8,605 nt of DNA, from contig DATBFG010000024.1 of the NCBI GenBank assembly GCA_036558645.1, positions 1 to 8,605 on the forward strand, given 5' to 3'. Positions 1 through 6,593 of the stretch are shown piece by piece (the stretch's first letter is position 1; every line of letters begins with the position of its first letter). Under the pieces are notes generated by a model. The model did not search any database. It had not been told where the DNA came from and saw nothing but the letters and a program-made list of their open reading frames with translations. Source of the stretch: DATBFG01 sp036558645 (GTDB taxonomy: Bacteria > Acidobacteriota > Terriglobia > Terriglobales > Acidobacteriaceae). The translations under genes were made by a program, and so were the position numbers.

Positions 1-1095
1 GAAACTGCCAATCTCGCGATTTGCTTGCGAGACGGAGGAGCCGACGTGGCTCTATGCGCCTCAAATCCGCTGTCGACGCAGGATGATGTCGCGGCCAGCC
101 TGGTGCGCGACCACAACATCCCGGTATTCGCGATCAAGGGCGAAGACAACGAAACCTACTACAGCCACATCCTTGCCGCGATCGATCATCGTCCGCATAT
201 CACCATGGACGATGGTGCCGACTTGGTTTCGGTTCTTCACACTAAGCGCACCGATGCACTCGAAGACGTGATCGGCGGAACGGAAGAAACCACGACGGGC
301 GTGATCCGGTTGCGGGCGATGGCAAAGGAAGGCGTGCTTCGCTATCCAATTGTTGCCGTCAACGATGCAGACACCAAGCACCTTTTCGACAACCGCTACG
401 GGACCGGACAATCCACAATCGACGGCATCATCCGCGCCACGAATTTCCTCCTGGCAGGATCGAAGTTCATTGTCGCCGGGTATGGCTGGTGTGGACGCGG
501 GCTTGCAAGCCGTGCAAGGGGAGCCGGAGCTGAAGTGATCATCACGGAAGTCGATCCTACGAAGGCGCTTGAGGCGGTGATGGATGGTTTCCGGGTCATG
601 TCCATGAACGATGCAGCAAAGATGGGCGACGTCTTCTGCACTGTTACCGGCAACAAGAATGTTCTAACCAAAGATCACTTCGAGGTCATGAAAGACGGCG
701 CCATCATCTCGAATTCGGGACACTTCAATGTAGAGATCGACATCCCATCACTCGAAAAGATGTCATCCTCGAAGCGAACGACGCGCAATTCCGTCGAAGA
801 GTACTCGCTCAAAGATGGACGCAAGATCAACCTTCTCGGCGAAGGACGTCTCATTAACCTTGCCTCTGCGGAAGGACATCCCCCGTCAGTGATGGATATG
901 AGCTTCGCTGACCAGGCCCTTTCGGTCGAGTACATGGTGAAGAACGCCAAAACTTTGGAGAAGCGCGTTTACAAGGTTCCTGAGGAACTCGATAAGCGCG
1001 TGGCGAAGTTGAAGCTGGAATCGATGGGAATCAAGATTGATCGACTGACTCCAGAGCAGGAGGAGTATCTGGCTGGTTGGTCCGAAGGCACATAA
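1..1095 (+). CDS. ahcY: S-adenosylhomocysteine hydrolase, 5'-truncated by the window edge
   Basis: The enzyme reversibly splits S-adenosylhomocysteine into adenosine and homocysteine in the cytoplasm, clearing the product inhibitor of SAM-dependent methyltransferases. The frame is open from base 1 (ETANLAIC...), so the N-terminal part, perhaps 60 residues, lies outside; an internal TTG at 25 is not the start. Family signatures, counting from that TTG: SNPLSTQDDVA near residue 13, EETTTGV near 87, the catalytic/NAD segment NDADTKHLFDNRYG with K118, D122 and N123, the Rossmann loop GYGWCGRG at 152-159 followed by an acidic strand end (ITEVDP), GHFNVEID, and LLGEGRLINL...EGHPPSVMD. The protein ends in YLAGWSEGT rather than the KPDHYRY-like tail of the eukaryotic/proteobacterial form, which points to the shorter archaeal/Thermotoga-like subtype. 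A strong terminator follows the stop at once, so this is the end of its transcript. Identification is secure. Confidence 0.96.
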   Translation, partial: ETANLAICLRDGGADVALCASNPLSTQDDVAASLVRDHNIPVFAIKGEDNETYYSHILAAIDHRPHITMDDGADLVSVLHTKRTDALEDVIGGTEETTTGVIRLRAMAKEGVLRYPIVAVNDADTKHLFDNRYGTGQSTIDGIIRATNFLLAGSKFIVAGYGWCGRGLASRARGAGAEVIITEVDPTKALEAVMDGFRVMSMNDAAKMGDVFCTVTGNKNVLTKDHFEVMKDGAIISNSGHFNVEIDIPSLEKMSSSKRTTRNSVEEYSLKDGRKINLLGEGRLINLASAEGHPPSVMDMSFADQALSVEYMVKNAKTLEKRVYKVPEELDKRVAKLKLESMGIKIDRLTPEQEEYLAGWSEGT

Positions 1096-1120
1096 CCTCG
1101 CTAGATAGAAATTGTTTTGC

Positions 1121-1150
1121 GGGGCAGCTCAAGCTGCTCCGTTTTCTTTT
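1121..1150 (+). terminator. Intrinsic terminator of ahcY
   Basis: An 8-bp stem, ggggcagc paired with gctgctcc (one G-T pair), with a four-base loop tcaa, is followed by gttttctttt. It lies 25 bases after the ahcY stop, a classic rho-independent layout. Confidence 0.9.
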
Positions 1151-1265
1151 GCATAACGCAAGTTGAGCAGCCTTCAAACTCATAGAGGGCGTGTAGCTTC
1201 GGTCCTTTACTCTTCTTTACGCACTTTACGAATAGACAAACATCTAACTATTCAGGAGGGGTGCT

Positions 1266-1712
1266 ATGAAGAAGTTGATGATGGTGGTTTTACTCACCGC
1301 AGTAGCAATGATGGCGCCTCTGGCTGCAAGCGCACGACCAGTTGGCGTATTCGTTGGACCACGTTTTGTGGGGCCGCGCGTAGTCGTGGTACCACGCTAC
1401 TACGTTGGACCGCGGATCGGCATTGGTTGGGGCACCCCGTACTGGGGACCGTCTTGGTATGCCCCGTACTGGGGACCTTATGCGTACAACTACGCTCCAG
1501 CGACAGGGTCGCTGAAATTCGATACGCACGATAAGGATGCACAAGTGTACGTCAATGGCTCTTACGCTGGAACGGTTGGACAACTGAAAACCATGGATCT
1601 CCAACCCGGCAGTTACGACATTGAGGTACGCGCACCCGAAGGCGGCAACCAGTTTCAACAGAGGGTATACATTGCTGCCGGAGAGACACTGCATCTGAAC
1701 CCGAATTTGTAA
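1266..1712 (+). CDS. Secreted PEGA-domain protein with Gly/Pro/Tyr/Trp-rich linker
   Basis: A 148-residue exported protein of unknown specific role. The start is fixed by a strong ribosome binding site, aggaggg at 1254-1260, five bases before the ATG. Residues 1-23 form a signal peptide (MKK, hydrophobic core, signal-peptidase I site A21-S22-A23 before R24). Residues 24-79 are low complexity, with VGPR/VGPRF repeats and then two PYWGP units. Residues about 80-147 match a PEGA domain: GSLKFDT, VYVNGSYAGT, LQPGSYDIEV, then a final strand after AAGET. PEGA domains are small beta-sandwich modules of surface and envelope proteins, often said to bind or present at the cell surface; that role is family knowledge, not shown here. 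No Cys lipobox or membrane anchor is seen, so it is probably periplasmic or surface-associated. It stands alone between two terminators; no convincing promoter could be picked in the 115 bases upstream. Confidence 0.85.
   Translation: MKKLMMVVLLTAVAMMAPLAASARPVGVFVGPRFVGPRVVVVPRYYVGPRIGIGWGTPYWGPSWYAPYWGPYAYNYAPATGSLKFDTHDKDAQVYVNGSYAGTVGQLKTMDLQPGSYDIEVRAPEGGNQFQQRVYIAAGETLHLNPNL
1435..1477 (+). repeat. Tandem direct repeat inside the PEGA-protein gene
   Basis: The 16-base unit ccccgtactggggacc occurs at 1435-1450 and again, exactly, at 1462-1477. The 27-base period equals nine codons, so both copies encode PYWGP in frame. It reflects a duplicated aromatic/proline unit of the linker. Confidence 0.85.
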
Positions 1713-1743
1713 GGAATCGGTGTCAGGATAGTTAGGGCAAAAG

Positions 1744-1779
1744 GCGCGGGAGAGTTCCTCTCCCGCGCATTATTGTTTA
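1744..1779 (+). terminator. Strong hairpin terminator between convergent genes
   Basis: A perfect 11-bp stem (gcgcgggagag at 1744-1754, ctctcccgcgc at 1758-1768) with a three-base loop is followed by the AT-rich tail attattgtttatt. It ends the PEGA-protein transcript. On the minus strand it lies just after the RES toxin stop at 1780 and is followed by cttttgcc, so it could also stop that operon, less efficiently because the T run is short. Confidence 0.88.
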
Positions 1780-2469
1780 TTAGCTTTGCATGACACGAAA
1801 AACCGGTGCCGCGAACGCACTCGCGAAAGTGATTGTGACCGTGGAGTGCGCGCGAACATTGGTCACCAGCGCTGGGCGGAAACAGGCAATGCAGGTTCCG
1901 CTGCGATGACGAACGCTGGGATAGACGATCCCTGCGGATCCAGATTGCAGCAATTCGACCGCCAGTTTTTGAGATGCTTTATAGCTGTCCGGATCCAGGT
2001 AGAGGGCATACCGTTTCCCGGGCCGAAGGTCGTGGAATTCGGCGCGGAAGTCAGCCACAAAATCGCGGTAGGATGCGATCTCCTCTTCCTGCCAATTAAT
2101 CTCGCGCAGGTCTTGCGCGTAGTGATAGGCAACCTCGCGCTGCGCCGTTTCGAGGGACAACCCTGCGTACCAGGCGCCCCGATCGGCTGTATTGAAGCGG
2201 CTTCCCATCGGCTTGGGATGTGTGAAGGCCGCGTTCACGATGTGGAAGTTGGGAACTCCGAAGACAAGCTCATGAACCGTAATTCCCGGCAGGCGGTTGG
2301 CCTCACCAAGAAGACGGTCGTTCGTGGCACTTTCGAGTTCAAAAAGATCCCGCACGTGCTGCTTATCGTCAGCAATCCGTGCCAGCACTGTCACGTCGGT
2401 CTCGCTGTATCGCGCCGGGATCAGGCGATGTGTGTCGTCCCGCTGAATCGCAGTCTGGCGAGGAAACAC
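1780..2469 (-). CDS. RES-domain toxin of an Xre/RES toxin-antitoxin pair
   Basis: A 229-residue protein of the RES family, toxins shown in other bacteria (MbcT, P. putida RES) to destroy cellular NAD+. Visible family landmarks: R91 in GSRFN, Y101 in AWYAGLS, E112 in TAQREVAYHY, and S185 within GIVYPSVRHRSG, followed by CIACFRP; Arg, Glu and Ser are the residues that name the family. The N-terminal segment RLIPARYSE...ARIADD is also typical of the longer RES subfamily. The start is GTG at 2469-2467: the last base of the antitoxin stop (TAG, 2471-2469) is the first base of this GTG, so the toxin is probably translated by coupling. No separate promoter was seen. It appears intact with all key residues, so it should be active unless held by its antitoxin. 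NAD+ as the substrate is inferred from the family. Confidence 0.88.
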   Translation of the reverse strand: MFPRQTAIQRDDTHRLIPARYSETDVTVLARIADDKQHVRDLFELESATNDRLLGEANRLPGITVHELVFGVPNFHIVNAAFTHPKPMGSRFNTADRGAWYAGLSLETAQREVAYHYAQDLREINWQEEEIASYRDFVADFRAEFHDLRPGKRYALYLDPDSYKASQKLAVELLQSGSAGIVYPSVRHRSGTCIACFRPALVTNVRAHSTVTITFASAFAAPVFRVMQS

Positions 2470-2909
2470 TAACGGCCGCCCCGCCTCGCATCGAGCATCT
2501 GACGAATGCGCACCATGGCAGGAACACCGCCTTTCAGCATGTAGATAAGAGGAGTTTCACCGGAAAGTACCGGATTGGTGTTGGCGAGTTGTACCCAGGC
2601 GTCTGCCAACTTACGGCTGTAGAGGATGTTGAGGGCTTTGAAGATGCCCACCAGGAGCGAGATGCGCGTCAGCTTGTCCTGGTCGAGCGTCTTGCGCGGA
2701 CGACGCTTGAGTGCGTAGTAGGCGCCATTCGAAACACCGCCGAGAAGAGCGCGTGCGTCTTCATCACGCAGCTTCCAGTATTTAACAAGTTGGAGAAATC
2801 CCTTGATGGCGGCCGGGCTGAGGCGTTCCTGGACAGATTTGCTGGACAAATCTGCAGGTTGGTCCCACGTAATACCTGCAATTTGAGTCGTTTGGGTAGC
2901 TAGCGCCAT
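2469..2909 (-). CDS. Xre/MbcA/ParS-type antitoxin
   Basis: The antitoxin partner of the RES toxin and likely repressor of the operon. As 146 residues from the ATG at 2909, about 30-71 form a helix-turn-helix-like all-alpha region (LSPAAIKGFLQLVKYWKL ... NGAYYALKRRP) and about 84 to the end match the toxin-binding domain of MbcA/ParS/Xre antitoxins (DUF2384 type): ILYSRKLADAWV, NTNPVLSGETPLIYM, GGVPAMVRIRQML. The frame is open further, to a TTG at 2942, but the best promoter has its -10 at 2933-2928 and a start point near 2921, which would exclude that TTG from the message. The ATG has ggag three bases upstream, a short but usable spacing. It is the first gene of the operon, as usual for this family, and overlaps the toxin start by one base. 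Confidence 0.85.
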   Translation of the reverse strand: MALATQTTQIAGITWDQPADLSSKSVQERLSPAAIKGFLQLVKYWKLRDEDARALLGGVSNGAYYALKRRPRKTLDQDKLTRISLLVGIFKALNILYSRKLADAWVQLANTNPVLSGETPLIYMLKGGVPAMVRIRQMLDARRGGR

Positions 2910-2922
2910 AGGCTCCAATAAT

Positions 2923-2938
2923 GGAAGTATATACCTCC
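2923..2938. promoter_or_regulatory. Palindromic operator candidate over the -10 element
   Basis: The 16-base sequence ggaagtatatacctcc is a palindrome with a single mismatched pair, centred on the TATATA -10 of the xre-res promoter. Its size and place suit autorepression by the dimeric Xre antitoxin or its complex with RES; this role is inferred from other Xre/RES operons. Confidence 0.6.
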
Positions 2939-2956
2939 ACAATTGAATGTAGTCAA
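2928..2956 (-). promoter_or_regulatory. Promoter of the xre-res operon
   Basis: On the minus strand TTGACT (2956-2951, one mismatch from the -35 consensus) is followed after exactly 17 bases by TATATA (2933-2928). Transcription would start near 2921, giving a leader of about 12 bases before the antitoxin ATG at 2909. Confidence 0.75.
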
Positions 2957-3058
2957 TCAGAATTTTATTTGATCACATTGAATGGCAAGGGAGTGGACGG
3001 CAGGCGAAGGGCGCTATCGAATTTTGTAAGCCATCTGCAGGAAACCCCCTTATCGGTT

Positions 3059-3064
3059 TATGAT
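3059..3064 (+). promoter_or_regulatory. Weak candidate -10 element for tldD-pmbA
   Basis: TATGAT matches the -10 consensus at five of six bases and lies 11 bases before the tldD ATG. The -35 region (ctgcag, 18 bases upstream) is poor. If used, transcription would start within a few bases of the start codon. Confidence 0.3.
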
Positions 3065-3075
3065 CAAACACTGCC

Positions 3076-4548
3076 ATGAGCATGAAGCAGATTCTTTCCT
3101 GGGCTCTGGATACGGCATCGCTGCGCGGCGTCAGCCACGCGGATGCGCGAATCGCCGACGATCGCAGCCGCGCGCTTGCTACGAAGAACGGCAAGATTGG
3201 AAGCGCTTCAGATTCAGAGTCTTTGGGCATTGGAATCCGCGTGATCGCCGATGGCGCCTGGGGCTTTGCAGCCGCCGATGACTTGAGTCGTGCAGCCGTA
3301 GAGGCGACCGCCGCTAAGGCCGTGGATATAGCCAAAGCTTCTGCGAAAGTGAAGCGGCAAGAGGTTCGCCTGGCGCCGGAAAAAGCCGCCACTGCGGATT
3401 GGACGACGCCAATCAAGATTGATCCCTTCTCGACCTCTATCGAGCAGAATCTGGACTTGCTGTTCAAAATCGATGCCGAATTGTGTGCCGTCTCGGGCGT
3501 GACACTGGCTGAAACCAATCTCAACTTTAGAAGAGAGGAGTCCTGGTTTGCATCGACTGAGGGCGCGGACATTCATCAAACCAAGTACACCACCGGCGTC
3601 GGTTATGCGGCACACGCCTTTGCGGGGAATGAAATTCAGAAGCGCTCTTACCCCAATTCCTATGGTGGACAGTGGCAGAACAAAGGGTATGAGCTTATCG
3701 AAGAGCTCCGTTTGCTTGAGAATGCGGGCCGTGTCGGCGAGGAGGCCGTAGCGCTGCTGAAGGCCGATCAAGGCCCGGAGGGCGTGTACGACATTATTCT
3801 CGACGGCTCACAATTGGGTCTTCAGATCCATGAATCGGTGGGACACCCGATTGAGCTCGATCGGGTGCTCGGCATGGAGGCGAATTTTGCCGGAACGTCC
3901 TTTCTCACGTTGGACAAGTTGCGAACGCTGCGTTATGGCAGCGATCTGGTGAACATCGTTGCCGATGCACGACAGGAGCATGGGCCGGGACTCGGCACAT
4001 TTGCTTACGACGAAGAAGGTGTAGCCGCGCAATGCACTCCTATCATCAGCAACGGATTGTTTACGGGATATCTTTCGTCGCGTGAGACTGCCCACACGAT
4101 TGGACAGAATCGTTCCGGCGGCACGCTTCGAGCCGAGAACTGGAACCGGCTGCCGATCATCCGTATGACGAACATCAGCATTCTCCCGAGCGAGAAGCCG
4201 CTCACGCTGGAGCAGTTAATAGCAGATACAGACCACGGCATCTATATGGAAACGAATCGCTCCTGGTCGATCGACGACAAGCGTTACAACTTTCAGTTCG
4301 GAACTGAGATCGGCTGGGAAATAAAAAATGGCAAGCGCACGCGCATGCTGAAAAACCCATCGTACTCGGGTATTACGACAGAGTTTTGGAACTCGATGGA
4401 TGCCATCTGCTCGCGAGATTCCTGGGTACTGTGGGGCACTCCACACTGTGGCAAGGGGCAGCCGCAACAGGTGATGGGTACGGGACATGGCGCAAGTCCG
4501 GCCAGATTTCGTAAGGTGAAAGTAGGAAGCGCGTATCGCGGAACGTAG
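3076..4548 (+). CDS. tldD: TldD metallopeptidase subunit
   Basis: The catalytic subunit of the cytoplasmic TldD/TldE zinc peptidase, which in E. coli trims unfolded peptides, matures microcin B17 and takes part in degradation of the CcdA antitoxin. The protein has 490 residues, close to the family norm. The metal site is complete: H252-E-S-V-G-H257 followed by PIELDRVLG, and the third ligand C458 in WGTPHCGKGQP. Other family blocks are YDIILDGSQLGLQIHESVGH, GTFAYDEEGV, FTGYLSSRETA and YMETNRSWSIDDKR. The N-terminal part (about 1-220) is the usual substrate-gating half. Two ATGs (3076 and 3082) could serve; neither has a clear ribosome binding site. pmbA follows after 15 bases, so the two subunits are co-transcribed. 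The gene is divergent from the xre-res operon. The physiological substrate cannot be told from the sequence; no RiPP-type precursor gene is visible nearby. Confidence 0.95.
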   Translation: MSMKQILSWALDTASLRGVSHADARIADDRSRALATKNGKIGSASDSESLGIGIRVIADGAWGFAAADDLSRAAVEATAAKAVDIAKASAKVKRQEVRLAPEKAATADWTTPIKIDPFSTSIEQNLDLLFKIDAELCAVSGVTLAETNLNFRREESWFASTEGADIHQTKYTTGVGYAAHAFAGNEIQKRSYPNSYGGQWQNKGYELIEELRLLENAGRVGEEAVALLKADQGPEGVYDIILDGSQLGLQIHESVGHPIELDRVLGMEANFAGTSFLTLDKLRTLRYGSDLVNIVADARQEHGPGLGTFAYDEEGVAAQCTPIISNGLFTGYLSSRETAHTIGQNRSGGTLRAENWNRLPIIRMTNISILPSEKPLTLEQLIADTDHGIYMETNRSWSIDDKRYNFQFGTEIGWEIKNGKRTRMLKNPSYSGITTEFWNSMDAICSRDSWVLWGTPHCGKGQPQQVMGTGHGASPARFRKVKVGSAYRGT

Positions 4549-4563
4549 TTACGATCGGATGGA

Positions 4564-5949
4564 ATGCTGACTCATTCACAAGCCGGAGATGTTTTTCAGC
4601 GCCTGAAAAGGCACTCGACCGCCGATGAGATCGAAGTGTTGTTCTATGGCGGTGGGAGTGCGCTGACACGGTTCGCGAACAACACGATTCATCAGAATGT
4701 GGCGGAGCAGAATGTTGGGATTTCCGTACGCACCGCGTTTGATGGTCGAACGGCGCGCGCTTCTACAAATAAGATTGATGACGAGAGTCTGAAAAGAGTA
4801 GTGCGGGCTTCAGAGAATCTCGCGCGTGTTCAGCATCGCGATTCCGAGTTGTTGCCGATGGTTGATGCAATCGAGAATGGCCGATCCGGACAAGCAAGGC
4901 AATCCCGCCATTTCGAGCAGACTGTGCGCGTTAGTCCGAAAGAAAGAGCGGAAGGCGTCGAAAGAATTGTTTCAATTGCCGAGAAGAATAAGCTCACGAG
5001 TGCCGGAATCTTTGCGACTTCCGAGACCTTTGAAGGAATCTTTAACTCACGTGGTTTGTCCGATTGGCACACGCAAACCTCGTCGGAAATTTCGGTGACC
5101 ATGCTGGGGAGCGACTCCTCGGGTTGGCAGAAGGCCAATTCTCCAAATGTGGAACAACTAGATCCAGTTCCCCTTGCTCAAGTGGCGGCGGAAAAAGCCC
5201 TTCGCTCTAATCACCCTCGCGAAGTTGCGGCAGGAAAGTTTACAGTCATCCTGGAACCAGCGGCCGTGCTCGACATTGTTGGATTCATGTTCTTCGACTA
5301 CGGCGGTCTTGCGATTCTCGATCAGCGATCGTTTCTCAACGGGCGCGTAGGTAAGAAATTGTTCGGCGATAACATCAATATTTGGGATGACGTTGCGCAC
5401 CCTCTTCAATCAGGCTGTCCATTCGATGGAGAAGGTGTGCCGCGAAAGAAGATTCAGTTGGTGGAAAACGGAGTGGTCAAACAGTTGGTGTACGCCAGAG
5501 CCACCGCAGCGAGAATGAAAACGTCCGAGCACCGCGCGTCGGTTGGGCCAATCGAGGCGACAGGCCATGGGTTCCCGGTTCCAAACGAAATGGGCGAGGC
5601 GCCCATGAACATCGTGTTTGCCGTCGACGGAAAGACAAACACAATCGAGGAAATGATTGCCTCGACCGAACGTGGAATCCTCGTCACACGCTTCTGGTAT
5701 ATCCGTGAAGTGGATCCTTACGAGAAGATCATGACCGGCATGACGCGGGATGGAACCTTTTTCATCGAAAACGGAAACGTGTCACATGGGATACTTAATT
5801 TTCGGTTCAATGAGAGCCTGTTGCACATGTTGTCGAACGTGGAAGCCATGAGTACTCCCGTACGCTCAAGCGGAGAAGAGTCTTTCGATATGGTTGTCCC
5901 AGCGATGAAAGTAAGGGATTTCAACTTTACCGAAGTGACGAAGTTCTAA
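4564..5949 (+). CDS. pmbA: TldE/PmbA-type partner subunit
   Basis: The second, non-metal-binding subunit of the TldD/E peptidase. Its 461 residues follow the TldD fold: an N-terminal half with LTRFANNTIHQNVAEQNVGISVRT, the middle GIFNSRGL segment, and a C-terminal half with GKFTVILEPAAVLDIVGFM, which stands where TldD has HExxxH but contains no such motif. It also lacks the distal metal-binding Cys context, as known for TldE; FDGEGVPRKKIQLVENGVV and STERGILVTRFWYIREVDP are further family blocks. Known TldD/TldE pairs form a heterodimer in which only TldD holds zinc. The ATG at 4564 has a purine-rich ggatgga directly upstream, 15 bases after the tldD stop. No clear intrinsic terminator was found after its stop. 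Confidence 0.93.
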   Translation: MLTHSQAGDVFQRLKRHSTADEIEVLFYGGGSALTRFANNTIHQNVAEQNVGISVRTAFDGRTARASTNKIDDESLKRVVRASENLARVQHRDSELLPMVDAIENGRSGQARQSRHFEQTVRVSPKERAEGVERIVSIAEKNKLTSAGIFATSETFEGIFNSRGLSDWHTQTSSEISVTMLGSDSSGWQKANSPNVEQLDPVPLAQVAAEKALRSNHPREVAAGKFTVILEPAAVLDIVGFMFFDYGGLAILDQRSFLNGRVGKKLFGDNINIWDDVAHPLQSGCPFDGEGVPRKKIQLVENGVVKQLVYARATAARMKTSEHRASVGPIEATGHGFPVPNEMGEAPMNIVFAVDGKTNTIEEMIASTERGILVTRFWYIREVDPYEKIMTGMTRDGTFFIENGNVSHGILNFRFNESLLHMLSNVEAMSTPVRSSGEESFDMVVPAMKVRDFNFTEVTKF

Positions 5950-6068
5950 AACCGGAGCCCTCTCCGACGAAAATCCTTTCAGGGGGCCAAATGCGAATGT
6001 CTGCAAAGCCAATTGAATTGTGAGATGGTTCACTCTCTCAAAAACCCCGTAATCAACTGATTCCCAGC

Positions 6069-6131
6069 AGCTTACACCTATTCGTTCCATGACTTCGGTA
6101 ACTTTGCAGGTCTGATTCCGGGGTGTAAGCT
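6069..6131. repeat. Long-range inverted repeat upstream of the PilZ gene
   Basis: agcttacacc at 6069-6078 and its exact reverse complement ggtgtaagct at 6122-6131 are separated by 43 bases; the arm centres are 53 bases apart, about five helical turns. The right arm ends 10 bases before the PilZ ATG. It may be a paired operator or an mRNA leader stem; the role is unknown. The rest of the 5950-6141 gap holds nothing else that can be named. Confidence 0.6.
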
Positions 6132-6141
6132 CGGCAACGTA

Positions 6142-6576
6142 ATGATCAACAATGGTCGATTTCCGGAAAAAAGCGGTTCCGGGGAGACAGGTGCGCCAAA
6201 GCCTGCGGGCTCTTCCTCTGCTGTCCCTCCAGGTAAAGCGGACGCGGTAGAAGATCGCGGTGGACCTCCGGGCTTTGCTGACATGCAGAGCGCCCCGCGC
6301 TTTCCCATCAGACTGCCGGTTTCCGTGAAGTCTAGCCAAGGTGAGAGTCATGCCGAAACCGAGAACATCTCCGCGAACGGCGTGCTGTTTCAAATCGAAT
6401 CGGAGATGCCGATCGGTTCAACGGTAGATTTCACGATCTCGTTGCCCGCAGATGTGGTGGGGGCCGAGGCCGATGTGCAGCTCGACTGCCGCGGGCGAGT
6501 GGTGCGTAGTTTCGAAGACTCCGGACGCCGCGGAGTGGGCGTGGTGATCGACGAATACAAGTTCGAGCGGCGTTGA
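6142..6576 (+). CDS. PilZ-domain protein, probable c-di-GMP receptor
   Basis: A 144-residue soluble protein. Residues 1-50 are a Gly/Ser/Pro-rich, probably disordered extension; residues about 51-144 form one PilZ domain. Both halves of the c-di-GMP motif are present: R53-FPI-R57 (RxxxR) and N75-I-S77-A-N-G80 ((D/N)xSxxG), followed by strands ending in LDCRGRVVR and RRGVGVVIDEY. Binding is therefore likely but inferred. There is no membrane segment or other output domain, so it may work by contacting a partner. The ATG at 6142 lacks a clear ribosome binding site; a second in-frame ATG at codon 48 would remove only the low-complexity extension, so the start is uncertain. The LuxR-type regulator gene begins 17 bases after the stop, which suggests a shared transcript. 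Confidence 0.85.
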   Translation: MINNGRFPEKSGSGETGAPKPAGSSSAVPPGKADAVEDRGGPPGFADMQSAPRFPIRLPVSVKSSQGESHAETENISANGVLFQIESEMPIGSTVDFTISLPADVVGAEADVQLDCRGRVVRSFEDSGRRGVGVVIDEYKFERR

Positions 6577-6593
6577 ACGCCGCAGGAAACGAC

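Noticed and set aside
1786..2472. Plus-strand open frame of 228 codons
   Set aside because: It is antisense to the RES toxin, whose conserved residues are all on the minus strand; no domain or ribosome binding site was seen.
2910..2942. TTG-initiated N-terminal extension of the antitoxin
   Set aside because: It overlaps the promoter and operator, and the TTG lies upstream of the predicted transcript start.
2982..3029. A 15-codon plus-strand ORF between xre and tldD, considered as a peptide substrate for TldD
   Set aside because: It has no ribosome binding site, lacks the Cys/Ser/Thr/Gly richness of modified-peptide precursors, and lies upstream of the only candidate tldD promoter.
2973..3572. 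Minus-strand open frame of 199 codons
   Set aside because: It is antisense to the first third of tldD, which is a clear family member; the translation is Ala/Ser-rich without motifs.
5950..5995. Possible terminator after pmbA (gccct... with ...agggggc)
   Set aside because: Only about four pairs form, and there is no T run after the stem.
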